64,000 bases of DNA, taken from NCBI RefSeq assembly GCF_002929275.1, contig NZ_PJIK01000012.1, positions 91,082-155,081 of the forward strand. Direction: 5' to 3'. The stretch is from Arthrobacter sp. ZGTC131 (GTDB taxonomy: Bacteria; Actinomycetota; Actinomycetes; Actinomycetales; Micrococcaceae). Below, one piece after another: positions 1 to 8,993 of the stretch (position 1 is its first letter; each line of letters opens with the position of its first letter). The translations under genes were made by a program, and so were the position numbers. The notes under the pieces are model-generated. The model had not been told where the DNA came from, ran no database searches, and saw only the letters and a program-made list of their open reading frames with translations.

Positions 1-1784
1 GCGCTGACCACCCCGCCCTGGACGGCCACGAGTTCCGCGAGCGTTCCCGAGCGGTGCGCCGTCACCTGGGTTTCCATCTTCATGGCCTCCAGCACCAGCA
101 GCGGATCCCCCGCAGCCACCTGTGCTCCGGCTTCGACCAGCCATTTCACCACGGTGCCGGCCATCTGCGCGCGGAGTTCCGCCGGGTGGGCGCCGGGGAC
201 GTTCGGCACATCGTCTCCGTTCGTCCCGACGGCGGTGCCGCCGCCGCTTCCGGAGCGGCCGCCGGCGGCGGCAGCTCCGCCGTCGAACCCGTCCGGGAGT
301 CCCTGCCCGGAGCGGGCCCAGCCGTCCAGCAGCGCTGCCGGAAGCCCGACGGCCAGCCGCTTGCCGTCCACGTCAACAGTGATGGTGCGGCGTTCGCCGC
401 CGGGTGCGGCCGTGCTGAACGCCTCATCGGCCGGAATCTGGCCGGCGAAATCCGTCTCGATCCACCGGGTGTGGACGCCGAGGCGCCCCGTTGCCGTGAA
501 GTCCGCGGCCTCGACGACGGCGCGGTGGAACGGCAGGACCGTGGGAACACCGGTGATGCGCATTTCGGCGAGCGCGCGGCGGGAACGGCGCAGGGCCTGC
601 TGGCGGTCAGCGCCCGTAACGATCAGCTTGGCGAGCAGGGAGTCGAACTGCGGCGGAACCAGCGAGCCGGCTCCGAATCCCGCATCCAGCCGGACGCCGG
701 GGCCGGTGGGACCGGTGAACTCCGCGACCGTGCCGGGGGACGGCAGGAAGCCCCGGCCCACATCCTCGGCGTTGATCCGGAACTCGAAGGAATGGCCCCG
801 TGGAGCCGGGTCGGCGGTGAAACGCAGCCGCTCCCCCGCGGCGATCCGGAACTGTTCCTGCACCAGGTCGATTCCCGTGGTCTCCTCCGTGACGGGGTGC
901 TCCACCTGCAGCCGCGTGTTCACTTCGAGGAACGCCACGGTGCCGTCCTCGGCCACGAGGAATTCCACCGTTCCGGCGCCGGAATAGCCGGCCTCGCGAC
1001 ACACGGCCTTGGCGGCGTCGTAGATTTCCCGGGTCTGCTCTTCGCTCAGGAAGGGCGCGGGGGCCTCCTCCACAAGCTTCTGGTGGCGGCGCTGAAGGGA
1101 GCAGTCGCGGGTTCCCACCACCACCACGTTGCCGTGGTTGTCCGCCAGGACCTGGGCCTCGACGTGCCGGGGCCTGTCCAGGTAGCGCTCCACGAAGCAC
1201 TCGCCCCGGCCGAAGGCGGCCACTGCTTCCCGGACGGCCGAGTCGAACGACTCCTCGATCTGGTCCATCTCGCGGACCACCTTCAGTCCGCGGCCGCCTC
1301 CGCCGAACGCCGCCTTGATGGCGATGGGCAGGCCGTGCTCTTCGGCGAAGGCGCGGGCGTCGGCGGCCGTCGCCACGGGGCCGTCGCTGCCGGCCACCAG
1401 CGGGGCGCCCGCACGCACGGCGATCTCCCGCGCCGTGATCTTGTTGCCCAGCAGCCGGATCGCCTCTGGCGTCGGGCCGATCCACACCAGTCCGGCGTCC
1501 AGCACGGCCTGCGCGAAGTCAGCGTTCTCGGACAGAAAGCCGTACCCGGGGTGGACTGCGTCCGCGCCGGAATCCGCCGCGATGCGGAGCAGCTTGGCGA
1601 TGTCCAGGTACGTTTCCGACGGCGCGTTGCCGGCGAGGCTGTAGGCCTCGTCCGCGGCGGAAACGTGCAGCGCGTCGGCGTCGACGTCGGCGTACACGGC
1701 CACCGAGCCGAGCTCCGCGTCATCGCAGGCGCGGGCAATGCGGACGGCGATTTCACCGCGGTTGGCGATCAGGACCTTGCGCAT
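1..1784 (-). CDS. Biotin carboxylase/BCCP subunit, partial at window edge
   Basis: ATP- and biotin-dependent carboxylase subunit. Translation from the ATG at 1784 gives [20 protein letters not shown], the classical biotin carboxylase N-terminus. [13 protein letters not shown] follows, then the ATP-grasp loop [11 protein letters not shown] near residue 160 and the [16 protein letters not shown] active-site block near residue 290. After a Gly/Ala-rich linker the C-terminus is a biotinyl domain with EAMKMET; the biotinylated Lys is residue 569. The frame is still open at base 1, so only the last few residues should be missing. The start codon overlaps the stop of the upstream pxpBC gene by one base (TGATG), suggesting translational coupling. 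The BC-BCCP architecture matches acyl-CoA carboxylase alpha subunits, but the neighbours carry urea-carboxylase-like CT domains, so the substrate is uncertain. Confidence 0.93.
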   Translation of the reverse strand, partial: MRKVLIANRGEIAVRIARACDDAELGSVAVYADVDADALHVSAADEAYSLAGNAPSETYLDIAKLLRIAADSGADAVHPGYGFLSENADFAQAVLDAGLVWIGPTPEAIRLLGNKITAREIAVRAGAPLVAGSDGPVATAADARAFAEEHGLPIAIKAAFGGGGRGLKVVREMDQIEESFDSAVREAVAAFGRGECFVERYLDRPRHVEAQVLADNHGNVVVVGTRDCSLQRRHQKLVEEAPAPFLSEEQTREIYDAAKAVCREAGYSGAGTVEFLVAEDGTVAFLEVNTRLQVEHPVTEETTGIDLVQEQFRIAAGERLRFTADPAPRGHSFEFRINAEDVGRGFLPSPGTVAEFTGPTGPGVRLDAGFGAGSLVPPQFDSLLAKLIVTGADRQQALRRSRRALAEMRITGVPTVLPFHRAVVEAADFTATGRLGVHTRWIETDFAGQIPADEAFSTAAPGGERRTITVDVDGKRLAVGLPAALLDGWARSGQGLPDGFDGGAAAAGGRSGSGGGTAVGTNGDDVPNVPGAHPAELRAQMAGTVVKWLVEAGAQVAAGDPLLVLEAMKMETQVTAHRSGTLAELVAVQGGVVS

Positions 1785-3463
1785 CAGTTACTCACTTCTT
1801 GTGTTGGTGTTTTCGTCGGGGCATGCGGAGCGATCCGGAAGCGGATTCTCCCGCCGATCGGCACCTGGGCTGCCCGGTCCAGGTGTTCGTCGGTCACCAC
1901 GCCGATCACCGGATAGCCGCCGGTGATGGGATGGTCGGCCAGGAACAGGACGGGAAGTCCCTCCGGGGGGATCTGGATGGCACCGGCCACGGTCCCTTCG
2001 CTGGGAAGCTCGCCGTCCCGGCTGCGCCGCAGGGGCTCGCCCTTCAGGCGCATGCCGACGCGGTTGGACTGCGGGGTGACCTGCCAGGCCTGGCTGCAAA
2101 GCGAGGCAAGAGCCGCCGCATCGAACCAGTCATCCCGCGGGCCCGGGACGATGTCCAGTTCGGTGACGTCCGGTTCCGTGGCGCCCGCTCCCGGGAACTC
2201 CGGCTGCAGCTCGGGGTTTCCCACTACTCCGGAGTCGGTGACGTGCCCGGCCGGGAGCACCTGGCCGGCGGCCAGCGCCGCGGGGCCGATGCCGGACATC
2301 GTGTCGGTGGACCGGCTGCCGAGCACCGGGGCGACGTCGGCCCCGCCGCGGATGGCCAGGTAGCTGCGGAACCCGCTCTCCGGGGCACCCACGCTCAGGA
2401 TTTCGCCGTCGAGCAGGGCAAACGCCGTGGCGACGGGCACCGTTCGCTGCCGGCCGGGTTCTCCGGCGTCCGACGGCGATTCAATGCTCAGCGGGACGGG
2501 CGCACCGGCGACGGCCAGGACCTGGTCCCCTACGGCTTCGACGCGGAGCCCGCCGGCGACGGTTTCGACGGCGGCCGCGGAAGGGCCGTTGCCCACGAGC
2601 CGGTTGGCGCGACGCAGGGATGCACGGTCCAGCGCGCCGGCGGCGGAAACGCCCAGGGCGGCGTGGCCGTGCCGGCCCAGGTCCTGGATCAGGCTCTGCA
2701 GCCCCGGGGACAGGATCCGGAGACCGGCCACGGCCTGGCCTGCACCGGCTGCCGCGTCGACAGTCGCCGGCGCTGCATCCCGGGCGGTTTCCGGCCCGGC
2801 GGCAGGCGCTACGGCGACCGCCTCCCGGACCGAGCGGAACTGCACGCGGTCGCCGGGCTTGGCCAAGGCGGGCTGCGGCCGGCTGAGGTCCCACATTCTC
2901 GCTCCGGTCCGGCCGATCAGCTGCCAGCCGCCGGGCGAACTGCGCGGATACACTGCCGAGTAGTTGCCGGCCAGGGCCACGGAACCGGCGGGAACGGCGG
3001 TGCGCGGCGAGTTCCGGCGGGGAACTTCCAGTACCTGGTTTTCGCCCACCATGTAGCCGAACCCGGGGGCGAACCCGGCGAAGGCCACGGTCCAGACCTG
3101 CCCGGAGTGGGCGGCGATCACGCCGTCCGTGCTCAGGCCGGTCAGCGCCGCGACTTCGGCGAGATCCTCGCCGTCGTACACGGTGTCAATGACCACGAGG
3201 CCGCCTTCGGAATGGGCCGGCGCCGCAAGGTCCATGTCCAGCAGGAGTGCGGCCATGCGGCGGGCGGCCGACGGTGACTCCGCCTTGATCATCACGGTTT
3301 CCGCCGCCGCGAGGACGTCGACCTGCCCGGGCAGCGGAGTCTCCAGCAGCAGGGCCTGCAGCGCGAGCACGTCCTGCAGCCCGCTCAGCTCGGCGAGCAC
3401 CGCACGGGTGCCCACGGGCCGCACGGCTTTCACGCGATGCACGGTTTTACTTGGTGCTGTCAT
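1784..3463 (-). CDS. pxpBC: 5-oxoprolinase subunits B and C fused (KipI-KipA type)
   Basis: ATP-dependent opening of 5-oxoproline to glutamate, working with PxpA. The 559-residue product is a fusion. Residues 1-200 are KipI/PxpB-like, with [10 protein letters not shown] and the [19 protein letters not shown] block. After an Ala/Pro linker, residues 245-540 are KipA/PxpC-like ([50 protein letters not shown]). The ATG at 3463 has GGAG seven bases upstream and leads into [20 protein letters not shown]; an upstream in-frame ATG at 3544 has no such support. The gene sits between pxpA (87 bases upstream) and the biotin carboxylase (one-base overlap). The same two domains form the carboxyltransferase part of urea carboxylase, so a role with the biotin subunit is possible. 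Confidence 0.88.
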   Translation of the reverse strand: MTAPSKTVHRVKAVRPVGTRAVLAELSGLQDVLALQALLLETPLPGQVDVLAAAETVMIKAESPSAARRMAALLLDMDLAAPAHSEGGLVVIDTVYDGEDLAEVAALTGLSTDGVIAAHSGQVWTVAFAGFAPGFGYMVGENQVLEVPRRNSPRTAVPAGSVALAGNYSAVYPRSSPGGWQLIGRTGARMWDLSRPQPALAKPGDRVQFRSVREAVAVAPAAGPETARDAAPATVDAAAGAGQAVAGLRILSPGLQSLIQDLGRHGHAALGVSAAGALDRASLRRANRLVGNGPSAAAVETVAGGLRVEAVGDQVLAVAGAPVPLSIESPSDAGEPGRQRTVPVATAFALLDGEILSVGAPESGFRSYLAIRGGADVAPVLGSRSTDTMSGIGPAALAAGQVLPAGHVTDSGVVGNPELQPEFPGAGATEPDVTELDIVPGPRDDWFDAAALASLCSQAWQVTPQSNRVGMRLKGEPLRRSRDGELPSEGTVAGAIQIPPEGLPVLFLADHPITGGYPVIGVVTDEHLDRAAQVPIGGRIRFRIAPHAPTKTPTQEVSN

Positions 3464-3550
3464 TTGATACTCCGGACTGGGTGTTGGAGTGATGAAGGAG
3501 TCGCGGGTACGGACTCTGGTGGCCGCGCTGGTGCGCTCAGGCAAACGCGG

Positions 3551-4309
3551 TCAGGCAAACGCGGCGAGGCTGACGCCCGCCCCGTTGAGGGCGGATTTCA
3601 CCGCGGCGGCCATGGCCACAGCGCCGGGAGAGTCGCCGTGGACGCAGATGCTCTCGGCCCGGATTTTGAGGATGGAGCCGTCCACAGCGCGGACGGCGGA
3701 TTCGGTGGCCATCCGGAGGACGTGCTCCGCCACCTGTGCCGGATCTTCGAGAACGGATCCGGGCAGCGACCGGGAGACCAGCGTGCCCTCCGGGGTGTAG
3801 GCCCGGTCCGCGAAGGCCTCCGGAACGGCGCGCAGCCCGGATGCCTCGGCCAGGCGCAGCACCTCGGAGCCCGGAAGGCCCATGATGGGCAGTCCGGGAT
3901 CCACGGACTTCACGGCGTCGACGACGGCCTGCGCCTGCGCAGTGTGGTGGACGATGGCGTTGTAGAGGCCGCCGTGCGGCTTGACGTATTTGACGCGCGA
4001 CCCCTCCGCTGCGGCCAGTGCCTGCAGCGCGCCGATCTGGTAGACCACGTCATCCGCCAGCTCGTTGGGTTCAATGTCCAGGAAGCGGCGGCCAAAGCCC
4101 GCCAGGTCGCGGTAGCCCACGTGCGCTCCGATGACGACGCCGGCCTCCGCGGCTTTCCGGCAGGTGCTGCGGATAACGCTGGGGTCACCCGCGTGGAATC
4201 CGCACGCGACGTTGGCGCTGGTGACCGAGCGGAACATCGCCTGGTCATCCCCCAACGTCCATCGTCCGAAGGATTCCCCGACGTCGCTGTTCAGATCCAT
4301 GGTCGGCAT
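3551..4309 (-). CDS. pxpA: 5-oxoprolinase subunit A (LamB/YcsF family)
   Basis: A 252-residue LamB/YcsF protein, the usual family length and the catalytic partner of PxpBC in 5-oxoproline hydrolysis. The hallmark N-terminus [13 protein letters not shown] is present. [28 protein letters not shown] and VKPHGGLYN follow, and the C-terminus has [11 protein letters not shown]. These are the conserved Asp/His clusters of the family fold. The start at 4309 is preceded by a GGGG stretch; an ATG three codons in (4300) is possible. It is the first gene of a minus-strand operon with pxpBC and the biotin carboxylase. Its promoter region (4310-4417) carries two short dyads described separately. Confidence 0.92.
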   Translation of the reverse strand: MPTMDLNSDVGESFGRWTLGDDQAMFRSVTSANVACGFHAGDPSVIRSTCRKAAEAGVVIGAHVGYRDLAGFGRRFLDIEPNELADDVVYQIGALQALAAAEGSRVKYVKPHGGLYNAIVHHTAQAQAVVDAVKSVDPGLPIMGLPGSEVLRLAEASGLRAVPEAFADRAYTPEGTLVSRSLPGSVLEDPAQVAEHVLRMATESAVRAVDGSILKIRAESICVHGDSPGAVAMAAAVKSALNGAGVSLAAFA

Positions 4310-4325
4310 TGTGACCCCTGTCTCA

Positions 4326-4375
4326 TTGAAGTGTCTGCTTCAAGGATGCAACACTTTCCTGAATTGTTCAACAAT
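4326..4375. promoter_or_regulatory. Two dyads upstream of pxpA, candidate operator
   Basis: TTGAAG (4326-4331) and CTTCAA (4338-4343) form a 6-6-6 inverted repeat. ATTGTT-C-AACAAT (4363-4375) is a perfect 13-base palindrome. Both lie within 70 bases of the pxpA start codon in an AT-rich island. The second has the TTGT...ACAA shape common for GntR-family operators. No regulator gene for this operon lies in the window, so the binding protein is unknown. Confidence 0.5.
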
Positions 4376-4417
4376 CCAGCAATTCAACGATCCGAAGGCG
4401 AAGAGACCCAGCCCTAG

Positions 4418-5155
4418 CTAGCGCTTGCCCTTTTTCCGCGAGCCCTTGCCTCGGCCCTTGTCCGGGTTAGGGGCGTAGCGCTGGGCCACCTTGGGCTTCT
4501 TGACTCCGGTGCCGCGGCGGTCCGGCTTGGGCTCCTTCTTCGGCTTCTCCTGCTGGGCCGAGGGCTGCCGCGAACTCTGCGCAGTCCTGCCGCGGACAAT
4601 GCCGATGAACTCCTCGATCACCTCGTCCGTGGCATGGCTGGGCCACGCAAGCGCGATCTCCGTCCCGGGCGCCCCGCTGAGGCGGCGCGCCACGGTGTCC
4701 TTGACGTTGAAATGCCGGGCCACGGACATGGGCAGGATCAGCAGGCCGGCTCCGGACGCCACCACCTGCAGCGCGGCCTCGGGCCCGCCCAGCCCGTCGG
4801 CGTCCAGGAATGTCTCCTCCGCCAGGTCCTCCAGCGCCACCTCTTCGAACACGGAGATCTCGTGGCCCTTCGGCGCCACCACCACCGGCTGTTCCTCATA
4901 AAGGGGAATGACGTTCAGGCCTTCTCGGTCCACCGGCAGCCGGACGAAACTGAGGTCCGCCGAACCGTCGCGCAGCACCGCAACCTGCGCGCCGCCGTCG
5001 GACATGAACGAGCGCAACGGAACATGCGGCATCCGTTCTTCCCACCGCCTGATCCACTTTCCCGGAGTCACGCCGGCGACGTACGCAAAGCGGAGCTCCC
5101 TCGGCTGAGGTTCCGGCGGGGCGGGGGCAAGCGTGGGTTCATCTTCAGCGGGCAC
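4418..5155 (-). CDS. Orphan LysR-type effector-binding domain without HTH
   Basis: A 245-residue protein resembling only the co-inducer domain of LysR regulators. LRFAYVAGVTPGKWIRRWEE opens the first lobe. DGSADLSFVRLPVDREGLNV and LYEEQPVVVAPKGH are typical of strand 3 and the hinge, and VASGAGLLILPMSVARHF is the second-lobe motif. No winged HTH precedes it; the first 20 residues are an acidic Pro-rich tail. The last 45 residues are very basic (KKPKVAQRYAPNPDKGRGKG), which might bind nucleic acid. It is divergent from the DUF5997 gene with 80 bases between the starts. I recall this pairing in other actinobacteria, without a defined function. Confidence 0.8.
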   Translation of the reverse strand: MPAEDEPTLAPAPPEPQPRELRFAYVAGVTPGKWIRRWEERMPHVPLRSFMSDGGAQVAVLRDGSADLSFVRLPVDREGLNVIPLYEEQPVVVAPKGHEISVFEEVALEDLAEETFLDADGLGGPEAALQVVASGAGLLILPMSVARHFNVKDTVARRLSGAPGTEIALAWPSHATDEVIEEFIGIVRGRTAQSSRQPSAQQEKPKKEPKPDRRGTGVKKPKVAQRYAPNPDKGRGKGSRKKGKR

Positions 5156-5235
5156 ACCTTCACAGTACCGCCAGCACCGCCGGCCGGCGCCTGCTGTTGG
5201 TGCGCCGTTCGCGGCCAGCCAGATACCCTTGAAGC

Positions 5236-5634
5236 ATGACCTCTGCTAACTCCCAGTCCATGAAGCCGGCCACCGTTGCCAAGAAGCTTGGCATCTACCT
5301 GCCCGCAACACCCCAGGAGTTCCAGGATTCAACAATCACCCGCGCAGAGTTCGCCGAGCTCCAGGCCAATCCGCCGGAGTGGCTGGCCGAGCTGCGCCGC
5401 AACGGCCCGCACCCCCGCCCTGTGGTGGCGCAGAAGCTCAACGTCTCCATCAGCGGCCTTGCCCGCGGCGGTGTCGAAGAGGCGCTGACGACGGCGGAAA
5501 TCACCGCGCTGCTGCAGGCTCCCCCTGCCTGGCTTGTCGCCGAGCGCTCCACGCACGCAGCGGTGCGCGCCGAGGCGCAGCGGGTCAAGGACGAGGCCGC
5601 CAAGAAGGACGCGAAGAAGGCCCGCCAGGACTAG
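5236..5634 (+). CDS. DUF5997 family protein
   Basis: A small soluble protein of 132 residues with no known activity. The N-terminal signature MKPATVAKKLGIYLPATPQE matches the DUF5997 family as I recall it. The centre has LQANPPEWLAELRRNGPHPRP and LLQAPPAWLVAERS, two related proline-tryptophan segments. The C-terminus is a charged Lys/Ala helix (DEAAKKDAKKARQD). No signal peptide or membrane segment is seen. The ATG at 5236 is used; an internal ATG at 5260 would begin directly at the conserved MKPATV, so the true N-terminus could be eight residues shorter. It is divergent from the orphan LysR effector-domain gene. Confidence 0.82.
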   Translation: MTSANSQSMKPATVAKKLGIYLPATPQEFQDSTITRAEFAELQANPPEWLAELRRNGPHPRPVVAQKLNVSISGLARGGVEEALTTAEITALLQAPPAWLVAERSTHAAVRAEAQRVKDEAAKKDAKKARQD

Positions 5635-5988
5635 CACGTCCGGCTACGCCGGCGCCAAGGCAGCGCGGACCCCGTCCAGCCCTTGGAGAAACCCGGATTC
5701 CTGATCCCCCAGCCTTAGGGGAAAGACATCCCCCATGGGGGTTACTGTCCCCTCACGGGACTCCCGTCCCGCAGGGACTGGCCCCGGCCTCCCCTGCCTG
5801 CCGTCGCGGCGAATGGGCGGTTGAGTCATCGCGCCCATTCCCCCTCCATCTGGGGGACCAGGGGTGCTTCCAAATGGGTGGCCGGGGGCGGCTGGCCTCT
5901 CCGGGACGTACAGCGTTTCCCCAAGGGGACCTATTGATTCTGTGATTGTGCGTGAAGGTATCGCGCACCTCGGATCGATGAGGTCATC
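5635..5988. other. 354-base gene-free region with C-run/G-run dyads
   Basis: No convincing gene on either strand. The stretch contains repeated C-tract/G-tract dyads: CCCCC-AT-GGGGG (5730-5741, a perfect 12-base palindrome), CCCC-AA-GGGG (5919-5928), a CCCCCAGCCTTAGGGG hairpin near 5706-5721, and a CCCCC...GGGGG pair around 5840-5860. It precedes the secreted Fn3 gene at 5989 and must hold its promoter and probably the end of the DUF5997 transcript. GAGG five bases before 5989 is the ribosome-binding site. The dyads may be regulatory or transcript structure; I cannot assign them. Confidence 0.55.
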
Positions 5989-8265
5989 ATGAAATCAGCA
6001 CAGTACGAGCCGGGAGCGCACACTTTCCGCCCTCCCGGCGCCCGCAGGGCCGGAATCATTGCCACCGTTTCGGCCGTCATCTGCTCCACGTCCATGTTCG
6101 CCATTCCGGCTGCCAATGCGGCCGTGCCTTCCTTCCCGGACAACATCGTGGTCTTTCCAGACCGCGACTTTGTGACCATTGAGGGGTACCAGGACCACCT
6201 CGGCGAAACAGCAACGGTTGAGGTCACCCGGCCGGGCATCGGAGTCGTCGGCTCCGCCAAGTCCCTGGTCGCGGCGGGCGATGTGGCGTTCGAAATCAAC
6301 CACCCGGGCGGCGTCTGCTGGGGTGCCGATACCGGACTCAATGTCACTCCCGATATCCTTCCCGGCGACGTCGTCTCAATAAAGTTCGGCAGCACGGTCG
6401 CCGGTGAAACCAAGGTCCAGGACACCTACGTGAAGGGCGCAACCACAATCAGCGGCACCACCGTCACGGTCAAGGGGCATGTCGGAACCGGCGTCAACCG
6501 TAACCAGATGGAACAGCGCATCATTGAGCCGGCCCTCAAGGACACCGCGGTTTCGCGCCGCGACATCCGCGCAGTTCCCGGGCCCCTGACCCCGGCTGAC
6601 AAGGGCGGATACTCGTCAGCCCTGGAGTTTGACACCGACGGCCCCAACACTTTCACCGCCACCTACGTATTCGACGACGCCGCAACCGCGCAAATGGCAG
6701 CGGCGGCCGGCGGTGCACGCGCCATGGCCTGGGAAGCTGAGGACGTGGACGCCAACCGCCAGGGCCTGACCATTGCCGAGTTCGGCGAGCCCGGCGGCCC
6801 CGGCATGGGCGGCTGCCCCAACGGCCCCCGCCAGTCCGGCCCCGCGGCTCCCACCAACATCACCGCCGCCAAAACTTCCGCCGGCCTCAAGTTGAACTGG
6901 ACCCCGGCCGCAGCCATCCCCGGCACGCCGGCCATCACCGGCTACCGCGCCGTGGCCGTGGGCAAGACGTGGAGCAACAACGAAACGGTGGAAATCGGCA
7001 AGCGGATCTCCGGCCAGGGCGCCACCGGCACCACCATCACCGGGCTCTCCGGCACCGAAGAGTACGACGTCTACGTGGTTGGCGTGAGCAGCTCCGGAGA
7101 GACCTTCCCGGCAGCGCATGCAGTTCCGCAGACCGACACCACCGCCCCCACGGTGACCGCCTCGCCCAACGGCGCTACGTCCCCCACCGCCCAGAAGGTG
7201 ACGCTCACCACCGGCGAATCGGGTGCGCAGATCTACTACACCCTCGACGGGTCCGAGATCTTCCTGGCGGGCGGTGTCCTCTCCGACAAGGCAGTGCTCT
7301 ACAAGGGTCCGATGGACGTCGCACAGACCAGCACCCTGAAATACGCGGCCATTGATCCCTCCGGCAACAGGTCCGAGACCGGAGTAGCCACGTTCACCAT
7401 CACCAACGATCCCGTGCCTGCAGCGCCGGTCTTCTCCGCCGCTACGGTGGGCCAAGGGACGGCAAGCCTGACCTGGACCGCACCTGACCCGGGCGCGGCG
7501 GGCCTGACCATCACGGGCTACACGATTCAGGCCTACACCGGAACCACCCCGTTCGGCGCCCCCAAGACGGTGGCCGGCAACGTCACCAGCCTGGTCTATG
7601 CCGGCCTCAATGGTGACACCGCCTACCAGTTCACTGTCAGGGCCAGCAACACCAACGGCATGGGACCCGAATCCGCCAAGTCCTCTCCCGTGACGGTCCA
7701 GGGTGCCCTGGTGGCCATGGCCGGCCCGGATCAGACCGTCGCACGCCGTACCACCGCCACCAACGTCACGTTGGACGGCACCGGCTCCACCGCCGGCGCC
7801 ACCTACCGGTGGGAGCAGATCCCGGCAACCGGCCACGACGCCGTCACCCTGAACGGTGCGAACACCCCGAAGCCCACGTTCAGCCTGCCAGTCTTCAAGT
7901 ACCCGATGACCAACAGCCCGCTCACTTTCAGGTTGACGGTCACCATGGGCACCGAATCCCGGACCGACGATGTCAAGGTAACCCCCCTGCCGGACCGGGT
8001 GACGGTCACCGCCCAGTGGAAGAGCGGCGACTTCCGGATCTCCGGCACCGGCTCCCTCGTTGGAAGCACCGTAACGGTCCGCGCAGGCGGCCCGACCGGC
8101 AGGCTTCTGGGTACGGTAGCTGTTACGGCCGCAGCGGCACCTGCCACGGGAGGCGTCTACTCCCTGCGGCTCCGCAACGCAGCCGCAGGCACCAACCCCG
8201 GCACGGTCTGGGTTGAGTCCACCGGAGGGGGCATCGCGGGACCCACCACCGTAACCAACAAATAG
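5989..8265 (+). CDS. Secreted multidomain protein with Fn3 and CHB_HEX_C domains
   Basis: An exported 758-residue protein. Residues 1-44 form a long Sec signal peptide (basic start, IIATVSAVICSTSMFAI, cleavage after AANA). Residues 45-280 have no family I recognise but include PDRDFVTIEGYQDHLGETAT and a Cys-containing GGVCWGAD. About 285-380 is a fibronectin type III domain (GPAAPTNITAAKTSAGLKLNW). About 385-470 resembles the chitobiase C-terminal domain (DTTAPTVTASPNGA, GAQIYYTLDGSEI). About 475-570 is a second Fn3 (YTIQAYTGTTPFGAPKTV) and 575-660 a PKD-like Ig fold. There is no LPXTG or other anchor, so it is probably released or held through its C-terminus. The ATG has GAGG at ideal spacing. 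Its role is unknown; the Fn3 and CHB modules suggest surface or polysaccharide association. Confidence 0.8.
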   Translation: MKSAQYEPGAHTFRPPGARRAGIIATVSAVICSTSMFAIPAANAAVPSFPDNIVVFPDRDFVTIEGYQDHLGETATVEVTRPGIGVVGSAKSLVAAGDVAFEINHPGGVCWGADTGLNVTPDILPGDVVSIKFGSTVAGETKVQDTYVKGATTISGTTVTVKGHVGTGVNRNQMEQRIIEPALKDTAVSRRDIRAVPGPLTPADKGGYSSALEFDTDGPNTFTATYVFDDAATAQMAAAAGGARAMAWEAEDVDANRQGLTIAEFGEPGGPGMGGCPNGPRQSGPAAPTNITAAKTSAGLKLNWTPAAAIPGTPAITGYRAVAVGKTWSNNETVEIGKRISGQGATGTTITGLSGTEEYDVYVVGVSSSGETFPAAHAVPQTDTTAPTVTASPNGATSPTAQKVTLTTGESGAQIYYTLDGSEIFLAGGVLSDKAVLYKGPMDVAQTSTLKYAAIDPSGNRSETGVATFTITNDPVPAAPVFSAATVGQGTASLTWTAPDPGAAGLTITGYTIQAYTGTTPFGAPKTVAGNVTSLVYAGLNGDTAYQFTVRASNTNGMGPESAKSSPVTVQGALVAMAGPDQTVARRTTATNVTLDGTGSTAGATYRWEQIPATGHDAVTLNGANTPKPTFSLPVFKYPMTNSPLTFRLTVTMGTESRTDDVKVTPLPDRVTVTAQWKSGDFRISGTGSLVGSTVTVRAGGPTGRLLGTVAVTAAAAPATGGVYSLRLRNAAAGTNPGTVWVESTGGGIAGPTTVTNK

Positions 8266-8328
8266 GAAACCACACGCGGCCTCAACGATCACGGTGACGC
8301 TGCAGTAATCGAGGCAATTTCGCCACCA

Positions 8329-8367
8329 GTCCGGTGGCTGCCGGCACCGCGCCGGCAGCCACCGGAC
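8329..8367. terminator. Bidirectional hairpin between convergent genes
   Basis: A perfect 17-base stem, GTCCGGTGGCTGCCGGC (8329-8345) pairing with 8351-8367, closes a five-base loop. It lies between the stop of the plus-strand Fn3 gene (8265) and the stop of the minus-strand USP gene (8397). The following T-tract is weak, as is common in high-GC actinobacteria. Confidence 0.85.
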
Positions 8368-8396
8368 TTCGTTGTCCAGGTATGACGGAACGGCCA

Positions 8397-8873
8397 TCAG
8401 CCGTCGTACGGGATGATGAGGACGGGCAGCCGCTGCTGACGGAGCAGGGCCGCGTAGACCGGTCCCTCGATCAGCCGGTCCAGCCAGGCGATAACGCCTG
8501 ACCGGCGGCAGCCCACGATGAACATCGATGCGCCGGCGCTCTCGGCAAGGCGGCCGAGCGCGGGCGAAATGTCACCGTTCAGTACCCGGAAGGACCAGCC
8601 CTCTCCGGGCTGGCCGAGAATGGCTTCCAGGCTCAGCAGCAGCTGCCCGGCCGGAAAATCGGCCTCCTCGTTGACGGCAGGGTCCATGGAATGGGCAGTC
8701 CGGAGCTCTTCAGCCTCCCACTCGGTCAGGTAGCTGGCCGGATCGACAAAAGCGCACACCAGATGCAGGCCAAGATCCGCGGCGAAGTCGGCGGCCCTCC
8801 GGACCAGGAGCTCCGGGAACCCCCAGCTGACGCCAAGCACGATCGGCCCGTCCGGCCACCCCGCCTCAGGCAA
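8397..8873 (-). CDS. Universal stress protein, single-domain, divergent ATP loop
   Basis: A UspA-fold protein of 158 residues. PIVLGVSWGFPELLVRRAADFA is the first strand-helix pair, LHLVCAFVDP the second strand, and SAGASMFIVGCRRSG the fourth strand and loop. VYAALLRQQRLPVLIIP closes the domain. The usual ATP signature G-2x-G-9x-G-S/T is degenerate here (GCRRSGVIAWLDRLIEGPV), so it may not bind ATP. The start is a TTG at 8873, because the domain begins almost at once and the frame is blocked shortly upstream. It may be monocistronic; its stop faces the terminator hairpin, and the DeoR-led operon ends 120 bases upstream. Confidence 0.8.
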   Translation of the reverse strand: MPEAGWPDGPIVLGVSWGFPELLVRRAADFAADLGLHLVCAFVDPASYLTEWEAEELRTAHSMDPAVNEEADFPAGQLLLSLEAILGQPGEGWSFRVLNGDISPALGRLAESAGASMFIVGCRRSGVIAWLDRLIEGPVYAALLRQQRLPVLIIPYDG

Positions 8874-8993
8874 GGGTCCGCCCGCCTTCGGTAAGCCGCA
8901 GCTGCGGTTCGTACTGCCGCGGAACGGGAACGACGTCCATGGGCGTCAGAATATCCGCCCGGGCCTTGGGCGGCGAGCGCTGGCTCAGTACGC

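Noticed and set aside
54-1916. Long open frames on the strand opposite real genes (such as 54-1916, 1799-3277, 15599-16633, 22005-23930 and 44745-46193)
   Set aside because: They are antisense to clear family members, have Arg/Pro/His-rich composition and no recognisable domains; typical shadows in GC-rich DNA.
5840-5940. Possible c-di-AMP (ydaO-type) riboswitch because of GGGGGACC and GGGGTG motifs before a secreted protein gene
   Set aside because: The conserved GAATCC and CAGCTAACCT elements of that riboswitch are not present, and I could not draw the required helices.
8867-8940. Short 24-codon frame overlapping the USP start, possible leader peptide
   Set aside because: No clear ribosome-binding site and no attenuator structure; most likely chance.
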